NCBI RefSeq assembly: GCF_014696105.1
Contig: NZ_JACJPO010000011.1
Coordinates: forward strand, 62,001 to 126,000
Reading direction: 5' to 3'
DNA: 64,000 nucleotides
Source: Microcoleus sp. FACHB-1515
Lineage (GTDB): Bacteria; Cyanobacteriota; Cyanobacteriia; Elainellales; Elainellaceae
Position 1 is the first letter of the stretch; each line of letters begins with the position of its first letter. Of this stretch, positions 1 to 7,945 are shown one piece after another. Made by a program: the position numbers and the translations under genes. The notes under the pieces are model-generated. The model did not search any database. It had not been told where the DNA came from and saw nothing but the letters and a program-made list of their open reading frames with translations.

Positions 1-1324
1 AATCGAACGCAAATTCTCTTGATTCGGCTGAAATTCGGGGAATTCCTGTTAATGAAGATTGTTTGGCAGCGATCGCTTCTTCAATGAGTTTAAGCATCGA
101 TGCCTGTGTGCGATCCCAGGAAATTTGCTCCAGGAACGCATCAACTCGACTCATCCAGTTCGATTGCGGCGTATCTTCGCGCATTGCTGCTTCGGCTGCG
201 GCAACAAACTCGATCGCGCTATCTGCAATTCGCACCATTTTTTGCTGACCATAAGGCCGCACCACATCGCGAATTGAAGTGGAAACAACAGGCTTTCCGG
301 CTGCCAAATATTCCGGTGTTTTAGTGGGGCTGATAAACTGCGTCGATTCATTGCGGGCAAACGGCAGCATCGCCACATCCCATCCGGCTAGATAGTTCGG
401 TAAGTCCTGATAGGTTTTACCGCCGAGATAGTGGATATTTTCATGCTGCGGCAGCGTCGCCGGATCGATTTTGACAACGGGGCCAATCATCACGAACTGC
501 CAGTCGGGACGAGTATTCGCAATATCAGCTAATAGCTGAATATCCATTCGTTCATCAATCACGCCAAAGAAACCCAGTCGCGGATGCGGAATGTTGGCTT
601 GGTCGGCAGGTTCTTCCGTTATCAATCGCGCCTGAGCAAAATGCGCGACCTCCACACTGCTAGGAAAAGCGTAGATATTTTCATGCTGCTTGCGCTTGGC
701 TTCGTAAAGGCTTTGTCCGCCCGTAAATACCACATCTGCACGACGAAAAATCTCGGCTTCCCTGGCTTTCAGCGTTGGGGAAGCCCCCTTAAAGGCTGAT
801 AGTTCATCCATGCAGTCGTAGACGATCGCCAGCGGTTCCAAATGATAGGAAAAAGCCAGCGCCATCGGCGTGTAATACCAGCAAATGTAGCGATCGATGC
901 TGTATTCTTTGAGCAATTGCTCAAGCAGTCGTTGCTGGGCAAAGGTTGAGTCAATTTCCCCTAGTTCTGTGGGCAGGTGAGGAATCACAATCCAAACGTT
1001 GTCAGTCGGATTACAAATTTCCAGATGTTCTTCAATGCCTGCCTGGGCGATCGGTTCTTCGATGAAAAAGACACGCTGCTGTTGAGCAAAACGGCTCAGG
1101 AGATGCTGAGGTCTTTGATACACAAAATTCCAGCGCAAGTGCGAAAAGCAAATCAAATCAGCGGTTGCGGCGATCGTCGTTTTTGGTTCATCTAGATCAT
1201 CTACAAATTTCGATGAGGACAGATATAAGCTAGAGGACAACACCTCACTAGACAGCAATGTTTGCTGATTTTGCGAACCGTTTTTGTAATGATTATCTTG
1301 CGATCGAGTGGGCTGGTACGACAT
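1..1324 (-). CDS. Glycosyltransferase, GT4-like (partial, runs off left edge)
   Basis: The reading frame opens at ATG 1324-1322 and stays open for 441 codons to the left edge, so the C-terminus is missing. After a poorly conserved N-terminal stretch of about 55 residues come FSHLRWNFVYQRPQHLLSRF and later GKTYQDLPNYLAGWDVAMLP and KTPEYLAAGKPVVST. The last block is the donor-site region of GT-B retaining glycosyltransferases. The substrate cannot be read from the sequence. From memory, proteins of this type in cyanobacteria often sit beside a UDP-galactopyranose mutase, which would fit the galactose genes nearby; that gene would lie outside the window. Confidence 0.85.
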   Translation of the reverse strand, partial: MSYQPTRSQDNHYKNGSQNQQTLLSSEVLSSSLYLSSSKFVDDLDEPKTTIAATADLICFSHLRWNFVYQRPQHLLSRFAQQQRVFFIEEPIAQAGIEEHLEICNPTDNVWIVIPHLPTELGEIDSTFAQQRLLEQLLKEYSIDRYICWYYTPMALAFSYHLEPLAIVYDCMDELSAFKGASPTLKAREAEIFRRADVVFTGGQSLYEAKRKQHENIYAFPSSVEVAHFAQARLITEEPADQANIPHPRLGFFGVIDERMDIQLLADIANTRPDWQFVMIGPVVKIDPATLPQHENIHYLGGKTYQDLPNYLAGWDVAMLPFARNESTQFISPTKTPEYLAAGKPVVSTSIRDVVRPYGQQKMVRIADSAIEFVAAAEAAMREDTPQSNWMSRVDAFLEQISWDRTQASMLKLIEEAIAAKQSSLTGIPRISAESREFAFD

Positions 1325-1580
1325 ATTGATGTTAAAAAATTTTTGACAATGATTCTCGTAGAATCACTTTTTGAAGTGACCCCTCAATAATTGCCTTACA
1401 ACCCGTTCTAATTACCTCTATCTACAGAAATAAGCGAATTCCAAATTAAAGACTATTGCATGTTAAGTAAACTAGTAGTTTTCAATACAGTTAGCTCGAT
1501 TATTCTTAACATCTCGAAGATAAACAATCGTAGCGATTAATTCAATTCAATAGCCTCCCTTGATTCAAAACCAGCTCCAA

Positions 1581-1779
1581 AACCCAGTAGCGCTTTTAGC
1601 GGGTGTTTGAAAAGTGGTTTGCTGTGAGTTTAGTCATCTGCTGCTCCCCTGCTAGCCCTCCTTAACAAGGAGGGAGCAGCCTCAAAGTCCCCCTTGTTAA
1701 GGGGGATTTAGGGGGATCTGAAATTGTTGCTACCGACAGTAGAGCCTCTAAAACATCCTCTTAGCGGGTGTTACTGGGT
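1581..1779. repeat. Repeat-rich gap with MITE-like ends
   Basis: The gap 1325-1853 holds no convincing gene. Inside it, AACCCAGTAG (1581-1590) is matched in inverted orientation by TACTGGGT (1772-1779). The motif TTAGCGGGTGTT occurs near both ends in the same orientation. Between them lie two hairpins: CCCTCCTTAACAAGGAGGG (1656-1674), enclosed by an outer GCTGCT/AGCAGC pair, and CCCCCTTGTTAAGGGGG (1689-1705) followed by GATTTAGGGGGATCT. The second hairpin resembles short interspersed repeats common in filamentous cyanobacteria. This could be a small non-autonomous element or simply clustered intergenic repeats; no target-site duplication was established. Confidence 0.5.
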
Positions 1780-1853
1780 CTATGGGTTTTATGTTTAATT
1801 ATGTGTACCTCTGAGAACCTACTGAAATAGAATTTGAAATTGACGCGATCGCA

Positions 1854-2252
1854 ATGCAGCCCGATTTTTCCTCAAACATCGTCTCTGGAAACGCGCTTGC
1901 AGATGGTGCTAGTCGGCGCGGCTGGTTCGTGGGGCACTTCATCGATGCTCATCCTGCCCGCCAAACTGCGGATGTTGAAGTGAAGTGGGCAGCTCATGCA
2001 GCGGGCGAACAGCGCAGCGAGTGGAGTACGAATCGCACGGCCACCACGCTGTCAATTTTGATTCACGGACGCTTTCGGCTGTATTTTCTCGATCCCGAAG
2101 GGCTGCCGGGACGGACTCGTGAAATTCTCCTCACGCAAGCAGGCGACTATGTGCTGTGGCTTCCTGGTGTTCCTCATAGTTGGCGAGTGGAGGAGGCCGC
2201 TACCGTACTAACCGTACGCTTTCCATCTGCCCCAGGGGATACAATGAAATAA
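1854..2252 (+). CDS. Small cupin-like protein
   Basis: 132 residues from ATG 1854. The region LIHGRFRLYF, then LLTQAGDYVLWLPGVPHSW, looks like the second half of a cupin barrel: a G-D-x(5)-P-G-x(2)-H pattern and a closing strand VLTVRFPS. Proteins of this kind are short, single-domain beta-barrels with varied ligands. No metal-binding histidine pair in the first motif is obvious, so catalysis is doubtful. It precedes the GH2 gene by about 90 bases on the same strand and may be co-transcribed. The function is unknown. Confidence 0.7.
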   Translation: MQPDFSSNIVSGNALADGASRRGWFVGHFIDAHPARQTADVEVKWAAHAAGEQRSEWSTNRTATTLSILIHGRFRLYFLDPEGLPGRTREILLTQAGDYVLWLPGVPHSWRVEEAATVLTVRFPSAPGDTMK

Positions 2253-2344
2253 GAAGAGTTAAATCTATACCTTTAGACGTAGAAAGGGTTAAATAGGAAA
2301 GGCCATCGAAACCCTCTTCACGTTGCAAAGGCCGAGGTTCGAGC

Positions 2345-4243
2345 ATGAAAGCATTTGGTCGGTGTTTGGAAGACCGCTATCCCTGCGATCTGAGTGGCGC
2401 GATCGCGCCACCCATAGACGCAGCCTACCCGCGCCCGCAACTGCGCCGGAACGATTGGATGTCGCTCAACGGCACGTGGAAATTTGCCTATGACGATACG
2501 GGACGGTTTACCCGTCCTACTGACGTAGTGGAGTGGACGCATTCGATCGAGGTTCCCTTCGCCCCGGAGTCAACCCGCAGCGGCATTGGCGATACCGGAT
2601 TTCACCCGAACTGCTGGTATGAGCGCGAGTTCGATTTGCCAGCGGGCGAAGGACGAGTGATCCTCCACTTCGGCGCAGTGGACTACGAAGCGCGAGTTTG
2701 GGTGAACGGTGAATTTGTGGTTGACCATCAAGGCGGCTACACGCCGTTTCAGGTGGACATCACTGATGTTTTGCAGCCGACTGGTTCGCAGCGGATTACC
2801 GTTTGGGCACAAGATGACCCGCACGATCTCGCTCAGCCCAGAGGCAAACAGGACTGGCAGCTACATCCGCACAGCATTTGGTATCCGCGCACCTCTGGCA
2901 TCTGGCAAACCGTTTGGCTAGAGCGCGTTCCAACGACCTATCTCGATCGCCTGCGCTGGACGCCGCACTTTGAGCGCTGGGAAATTGGCGTGGAAGCGTT
3001 CATTGCGGGTGAACCTGTGGACAATCTTCAGCTTCAGGTCAAGCTGACGGCAGGCCAGCAAATTCTCGTCAACGACACCTACGCCGTTTTGAACGGCGAA
3101 ATTCACCGCCGCATTGCCCTTTCCGATCCGGGCATCGACGACTATCGCAACGAACTACTGTGGCGACCGGAAAAGCCGACGCTGATTGATGCTGAAATTC
3201 AGCTTTGGCACGAAGGCAAGCTGCTCGATCGCGTCCAGTCCTACACGGCAATGCGGACGGTTTCGATTCAGCGCGATCGATTCATGCTCAACGGCCAGCC
3301 TTACTACCTGCGGCTCATCCTCGATCAAGGCTACTGGCCGGACACGCTGACCACTGCGCCTTCTGATGAAGCGTTGCGGCGCGATGTGGAACTCGTCAAG
3401 GCGATGGGCTTCAACGGCGTTCGCAAACACCAAAAGATCGAAGACCCGCGCTTTTTGTACTGGGCAGATGTTTTGGGACTCTTGGTTTGGGAGGAAATGC
3501 CGAGCGCCTATCGCTTCACGCCCAAAGCCGTCGATCGCCTCACCCGTGAGTGGACAGAAGTGATCGATCGCGATGCCAGCCATCCCTGCATTGTGGTTTG
3601 GGTTCCGTTCAACGAATCTTGGGGCGTGCCGGATTTGAGCGCGACGCCCGCCCACCGCAACTACGTCCAAGCCCTCTACCACCTCACCAAAACGCTCGAT
3701 CCGACTCGTCCTGTGGTTGGCAATGACGGCTGGGAAAGCACCGCAACCGACATTTTGGCAATTCACGACTACGAAAATCAGCCGCAGCGACTCGCCAACC
3801 GCTATGGCCCCGAAGTGAAACTCTCAGATTTGTTCGATCGCCAGCGTCCGGGCGGGCGCGTCCTCACGCTCGACGGCTATCCGCATCAAGGTCAACCCAT
3901 GATGCTCACGGAGTTTGGCGGCATTGCCTACACCAATCGCGAATTTGAGCATTCAACTTGGGGCTATGTGCGATCGTCCAACCTTTCGGAACTGCAAATT
4001 CGCTACACTAATCTGCTTGCCACTGTCAACCAGATTGAACTGTTCAGCGGCTTTTGCTACACGCAGCTAACAGACACTTTCCAAGAAGCCAACGGTTTGC
4101 TGTATGCCGATCGCACCCCTAAATTTCCGCTAGAAGCGATTGCGGCAGCTACATTGGGACGAGTTTTGCAGCCCCTAGAGGCGCTCATGCCACCTTCCAC
4201 ACAGCCAGTGCTACCGCAGTGCGGTGGGGGTCAAGGCCATTAG
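2345..4243 (+). CDS. Glycoside hydrolase family 2 (beta-galactosidase/glucuronidase type)
   Basis: 632 residues. The order is that of GH2: N-terminal jelly-roll sugar-binding domain (about 30-195; GTWKFAYDD, HFGAVDYEARVWVNGE), an immunoglobulin-like domain (about 200-300) and a TIM barrel (about 305-610). The acid/base glutamate is in VVWVPFNESWG (Glu424) and the nucleophile in MMLTEFGG (Glu523). No signal peptide is visible, so it probably acts in the cytoplasm. It hydrolyses a terminal beta-glycoside; the sugar cannot be decided between galactoside, glucuronide and mannoside from motifs alone. The following galT and galK argue for galactoside. It is shorter than LacZ, as the smaller GH2 enzymes are. 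Confidence 0.9.
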   Translation: MKAFGRCLEDRYPCDLSGAIAPPIDAAYPRPQLRRNDWMSLNGTWKFAYDDTGRFTRPTDVVEWTHSIEVPFAPESTRSGIGDTGFHPNCWYEREFDLPAGEGRVILHFGAVDYEARVWVNGEFVVDHQGGYTPFQVDITDVLQPTGSQRITVWAQDDPHDLAQPRGKQDWQLHPHSIWYPRTSGIWQTVWLERVPTTYLDRLRWTPHFERWEIGVEAFIAGEPVDNLQLQVKLTAGQQILVNDTYAVLNGEIHRRIALSDPGIDDYRNELLWRPEKPTLIDAEIQLWHEGKLLDRVQSYTAMRTVSIQRDRFMLNGQPYYLRLILDQGYWPDTLTTAPSDEALRRDVELVKAMGFNGVRKHQKIEDPRFLYWADVLGLLVWEEMPSAYRFTPKAVDRLTREWTEVIDRDASHPCIVVWVPFNESWGVPDLSATPAHRNYVQALYHLTKTLDPTRPVVGNDGWESTATDILAIHDYENQPQRLANRYGPEVKLSDLFDRQRPGGRVLTLDGYPHQGQPMMLTEFGGIAYTNREFEHSTWGYVRSSNLSELQIRYTNLLATVNQIELFSGFCYTQLTDTFQEANGLLYADRTPKFPLEAIAAATLGRVLQPLEALMPPSTQPVLPQCGGGQGH

Positions 4244-4348
4244 CCCTTCAACCTCAATAGCCACTGTCGATTCATCTGCCATAGGACTGACGCATTGTCA
4301 CGCGGAAATGAATTTCCAACGCTCAAAGCTCCAGTCAGTTCAAACGGA

Positions 4349-4428
4349 CTCAGCCTGTCAAACCAACCCATTTGAATGGGTTTGCGCTTTCAGCCGGAAC
4401 TTGAGTTCACGGCTTCTGCCTCAGTCCT
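4349..4428 (+). repeat. Interspersed repeat, copy 1 (in gap 4244-4637)
   Basis: About 80 bases in the gap between the GH2 gene and galT match 46269-46348 closely and, in the inverted orientation, 49782-49830. The core is GCTTTCAGCCGGAACTTGAG followed by TTCACGGCTTC. Read from ATG 4376 it encodes MGLRFQPELEFTASASVL. All three copies are open in this frame and differ mainly by conservative changes. The rest of the 394-base gap shows nothing recognisable. No terminal inverted repeats were seen. The core may be a fragment of a coding repeat or a conserved small peptide. Confidence 0.75.
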
Positions 4429-4637
4429 ATGCCATTTAGACCTTTGTAGGGTCACGTCATCACATACCCTTACAAAAGGCAATTCATCCGCAAATGCTGT
4501 AAAGGCTGTCTATACGAAAAATTTGCCGCTGGCTGTGCCAAACTCGACAGCATTTCTTTACAGAGAATTCTGCCTTCAGGTGTTGATTGATCGACCAAAG
4601 AAAGCAAAGCTCAAAACACACATTCTCGAAATTTGGA

Positions 4638-5738
4638 ATGTATTTTCAAAAGCTGCTCAAGCCAGACGGTCGATCGCTGACGCTCTATAGTCGGCGATCG
4701 ATTTCAGATGCGATCGTTGCCACCAGTCCAAGCCGCGAATCGGTGCAGGCAAATCCGCATTTGCGCTGGCATCCGTTGCGGGGCGAATGGGTTGCCTACG
4801 CTAGCCATCGACAGGGACGGACATTTATGCCGCCGCCTGAATATAATCCGCTCGCACCCACCAAAAATTCGGAGTTTCCGACAGAATTACCAGAAGGCGA
4901 GTATGACATTGCGGTGTTTGAAAATCGCTTTCCCTCCATGACGATCGCCGCCCACGATCCACCTGCTCAAATTGTGGAAACGCTGCCTGCAAATGGCGTT
5001 TGTGAGGTCGTTGTGTTCACGCAAAATCCGCAAGCTTCGCTGAGTTCATTGCCGATCGATCATCTCGAATTGCTGCTGCAAGTTTGGGGCGATCGAACTC
5101 AAACGATCAGTCAAAATTCACAGATTCAGTATGTTTTACCGTTTGAAAATAAAGGCGTTGAAGTTGGCGTAACGCTGCATCATCCACATGGACAAATTTA
5201 CGCCTATCCGTTTGTACCTCCGGTTCCGGCGCGAATGCTGGCAACTCAACGAACATACTATCAGCAGCATCAGCGCGGACTTTTGCAAGATTTAATTCAA
5301 AAAGAAATTGAGGACGATCGCCGCATTTTATACCGGGATGAATGGTCGATCGCTTTTGTGCCCGTCTGCGCCCGCTACCCTTATGAAGTTTGGCTCGCAC
5401 CGATTCAGCCGCTAACAGGTTTCTCCGATCTTCTTCCTGAGCAGCGAAACAGTTTAGCAACAGCATTAAAGACCGTAACGCTCAAGTTTGACGGCTTGTG
5501 GAAGCGACCTTTTCCCTATCTCATGGCTTGGTTTCAAGCGCCTACGGACGGTAATCTCCACCCCGAATGGCATTTTCACGCTGAATTTTATCCGCCCTAT
5601 CGCACGCGCGATCGCCTCAAATATCTTGCTGGAACTGAACTGGCAGCGGGAATGTTTGCGAACGATGCGCTGCCTGAAGAAAAGGCGAAAGAGCTTCAAG
5701 CAGTGGCGATCGATCTCAACAGTAATTCATCACTATGA
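4638..5738 (+). CDS. galT: Galactose-1-phosphate uridylyltransferase
   Basis: 366 residues from ATG 4638; the open frame extends to 4587, but the residues before this ATG look unconserved. The enzyme exchanges UMP between UDP-glucose and galactose-1-phosphate in the Leloir pathway. The family signature is [20 protein letters not shown]: the nucleophile is the second histidine of HPH (about His184). The C-terminal motif [10 protein letters not shown] is also present. The N-terminal [12 protein letters not shown] matches the family start, but the zinc-binding CxxC of the E. coli enzyme is absent, as in several GalT homologues. It overlaps the next gene by four bases (ATGA), which indicates translational coupling. 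Confidence 0.95.
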   Translation: MYFQKLLKPDGRSLTLYSRRSISDAIVATSPSRESVQANPHLRWHPLRGEWVAYASHRQGRTFMPPPEYNPLAPTKNSEFPTELPEGEYDIAVFENRFPSMTIAAHDPPAQIVETLPANGVCEVVVFTQNPQASLSSLPIDHLELLLQVWGDRTQTISQNSQIQYVLPFENKGVEVGVTLHHPHGQIYAYPFVPPVPARMLATQRTYYQQHQRGLLQDLIQKEIEDDRRILYRDEWSIAFVPVCARYPYEVWLAPIQPLTGFSDLLPEQRNSLATALKTVTLKFDGLWKRPFPYLMAWFQAPTDGNLHPEWHFHAEFYPPYRTRDRLKYLAGTELAAGMFANDALPEEKAKELQAVAIDLNSNSSL

Positions 5739-6832
5739 CAACGCCATCCGCAGAAATTTCACACAAGCTAGATCGAATGCGTGAAGCACTAGATGAAACG
5801 AGTGCAGCAGCAATTCGTTTGCGCGGCACAGACTGGTTTGCTTGGGCAACAGCAGGCGCATCCAATAGCGTTTTGCTAGCAGCAGAAACAGGTGTTGCTG
5901 AAGTTTTTGTGACTGCACAAAATGCTTGGATTTTAACCGACGAAATTGAAGCTCAGCGCTTAATCGATGAGCAACTATCCGCCGACTTTCAGCTTCAGGT
6001 GAATCCTTGGGCGGAGTTTGCAAAGCGCGAAATTTTTGTGCAGAAAACGACGGGTGGCGGCACAATTTTGAGCGATCGTCCCACCGCTGGTGAAGCGGCT
6101 CTACCGACAACCCTGCTGCACCAAAAGCGGATTTTGTTGCCGAGTGAAATCGATCGCTACCGTCAAGTTGGACGGCTTGCCACTGAAGCAATGACTGAGG
6201 CAATGTCTCAGGCGCAGCCCACTTGGACAGAGTATGAACTGGCCGGAGCAGGTGCGGCGGCGATGTGGTCGCGCGGTCTGCATCCCGCATTAACCCTTGT
6301 GGCGGGTGAACGACGCCTGCCGCTGTATCGTCATCCTCTGCCAACCGCAGCGACGATCGGGCAAATGGCAATGATGGTGTTTTGTGCACGAAAATCAGGT
6401 TTGTATGCCAATCTTACCCGCTTCATTTGCTTTGGATCGCTGCCTGATGAACAGGTGAAACTGCACGAAAAAGTGCGAGAAATTGAAGCCGTTGCGCTGA
6501 ATCGATCGCAGCCTAATGCAACTTTGAATTCAGTATATGGCTCGATCGCTCAAGCTTACGAACAGTGCGGTTTTCCGCAAGCAATTCGCGAACATCATCA
6601 AGGCGGAACTACGGGCTATTTGGCGCGAGAAGTTGTAGCAAATCCACAGATAAACGATGCGCTCATGGCAGGAATGGCAATTGCTTGGAATCCTAGTTTG
6701 CCAGGAGCTAAAATCGAGGATACTTTTATTATTCAAGCCGATGGTACTTTAGAAAATCTGACGTTTGATCCAAACTGGATTAGTGTGAATGTAGAAGGGC
6801 GCGATCGACCCATTCCACTAGAACTAGATTAA
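5735..6832 (+). CDS. M24 peptidase-fold protein, probably catalytically inactive
   Basis: 365 residues. The arrangement is that of Xaa-Pro dipeptidases: an N-terminal creatinase-like domain (1-135) and a C-terminal pita-bread domain (140-340). The canonical pattern of five metal ligands (D, D, H, E, E) is broken. The first aspartate region reads MVFCARKSGLYANLTRF, so both aspartates are gone (Cys and Asn in their places). The EPG glutamate is replaced in AWNPSLPGAKIEDT. Only a histidine near EHHQGGTTGY and the final glutamate of KIEDT remain. It may be a pseudoenzyme, or metal-independent like creatinase. Its position between galT and galK, with overlaps or no gap, suggests a linked role; no function is proposed. 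Confidence 0.8.
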   Translation: MTTPSAEISHKLDRMREALDETSAAAIRLRGTDWFAWATAGASNSVLLAAETGVAEVFVTAQNAWILTDEIEAQRLIDEQLSADFQLQVNPWAEFAKREIFVQKTTGGGTILSDRPTAGEAALPTTLLHQKRILLPSEIDRYRQVGRLATEAMTEAMSQAQPTWTEYELAGAGAAAMWSRGLHPALTLVAGERRLPLYRHPLPTAATIGQMAMMVFCARKSGLYANLTRFICFGSLPDEQVKLHEKVREIEAVALNRSQPNATLNSVYGSIAQAYEQCGFPQAIREHHQGGTTGYLAREVVANPQINDALMAGMAIAWNPSLPGAKIEDTFIIQADGTLENLTFDPNWISVNVEGRDRPIPLELD

Positions 6833-6838
6833 GTGATC

Positions 6839-7897
6839 ATGAATTTTGAGCAAGTATTTGAGCAAGCTCCCCAGATTGAAGCTAGCGCACCTGGACGAGT
6901 GAATCTACTCGGAGAACATACGGACTACAACGATGGATTTGTGTTACCAACTGCAATTGGGCAGCAGACGATTGTGTCTTTAGGATTTAGTAAAGACAGC
7001 CAGCACCACTTTTATTCGCAAGAATTAGCACAGCAGATTACTGTTGACCCGCTCGACTCGTCATCCGAAGGTTTTGCTAGCTATTTGTTAGGCTGTATTC
7101 GCGTTTTAGCAGCCGAGGGAATTTCGATTCGACCGCTCAATGTTTTTATTACTTCAAGAGTGCCAATCGGCTCTGGGCTATCTAGTAGTGCCGCGTTAGA
7201 AGTGGCAATGCTAAGAGGGTTGCGATCGCTTTTGCAGCTTGATCTGGATGATGTTCGCATTGCCCAACTTGCTCAACAAGCCGAGCGGCAATATGCAGGT
7301 GTGCAGTGCGGGATTATGGATCAAATGGCATCAAGTTTGGCAGATACGCATCATTTACTATTTCTCGATACCCGATCGCTCGATCGCCAACTTTTACCTT
7401 TTCCTGCTGAATCTGAAATTTTAGTTCTCGACAGCGGCATTCCACGCACTTTAGCAACGAGCGGATACAATCAGCGACGGGCAGAATGTGAAGCTGCCGC
7501 AAAATTGTTAGGTGTTTCAGCATTGAGAGACATCAATGATCTAGCGGCGATCGCCAATTTACCTGCTCCACTTCAACAGCGTGCCCGCCATGTTATTACC
7601 GAAAACGCTCGCGTTTTAACTGCTCGAAATGGCGTTAGCACTCAGCAGTTCGGCGAATTGATGAACGCTTCTCACGCCAGCTTGCGCGATGACTATGAAG
7701 TGTCGATCGCTGGCCTTGATACGCTGGTTGCAATTCTCCAAGCGATGCCGGATGTGTTTGGTGCAAGGCTGACTGGAGCAGGTTTTGGTGGCGCTTGTGT
7801 TGCGCTGGTTGCTGAAGGAAAAGCTGAAGCGATCGCACAACAGGCGCTAGCACAATACCGTCAAAAGGGGTACTCCGGACGCACCTTGGTTCCGTAA
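6839..7897 (+). CDS. galK: Galactokinase
   Basis: 352 residues from ATG 6839; a GTG at 6833 is an alternative start, directly after the stop of the preceding gene. The enzyme phosphorylates galactose to galactose-1-phosphate in the cytoplasm. GHMP-kinase motifs are in order: GRVNLLGEHTDYNDGFVLP, the ATP loop PIGSGLSSSAALEVA, GIMDQMAS and the C-terminal LTGAGFGGACVAL. Length is near the usual 380-390 residues of bacterial GalK, somewhat short. It is the last gene of the galT cluster and converges on the histidine kinase gene, with under 50 bases between them and no clear hairpin terminator. Confidence 0.95.
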   Translation: MNFEQVFEQAPQIEASAPGRVNLLGEHTDYNDGFVLPTAIGQQTIVSLGFSKDSQHHFYSQELAQQITVDPLDSSSEGFASYLLGCIRVLAAEGISIRPLNVFITSRVPIGSGLSSSAALEVAMLRGLRSLLQLDLDDVRIAQLAQQAERQYAGVQCGIMDQMASSLADTHHLLFLDTRSLDRQLLPFPAESEILVLDSGIPRTLATSGYNQRRAECEAAAKLLGVSALRDINDLAAIANLPAPLQQRARHVITENARVLTARNGVSTQQFGELMNASHASLRDDYEVSIAGLDTLVAILQAMPDVFGARLTGAGFGGACVALVAEGKAEAIAQQALAQYRQKGYSGRTLVP

Positions 7898-7945
7898 GCA
7901 CTGTCGGAGTAAACGCTGCCCGAATCGATCGCCTTGCAGCCCGCT

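Noticed and set aside
2253-2344. tRNA-like GGTTCGAGC before the GH2 gene
   Set aside because: No cloverleaf can be formed around it; only a chance match to a T-arm.
3155-3766. 203-codon frame opposite the GH2 gene
   Set aside because: It is the complement of conserved TIM-barrel sequence and has no own signature.
4244-4637. Possible small gene between GH2 and galT
   Set aside because: The open frame at 4376 consists largely of the interspersed repeat; reported as a repeat, not as a gene.
7898-7945. Terminator between galK and the histidine kinase
   Set aside because: CAGCC/GGCTG pairing is weak and has no proper T-run in either direction.
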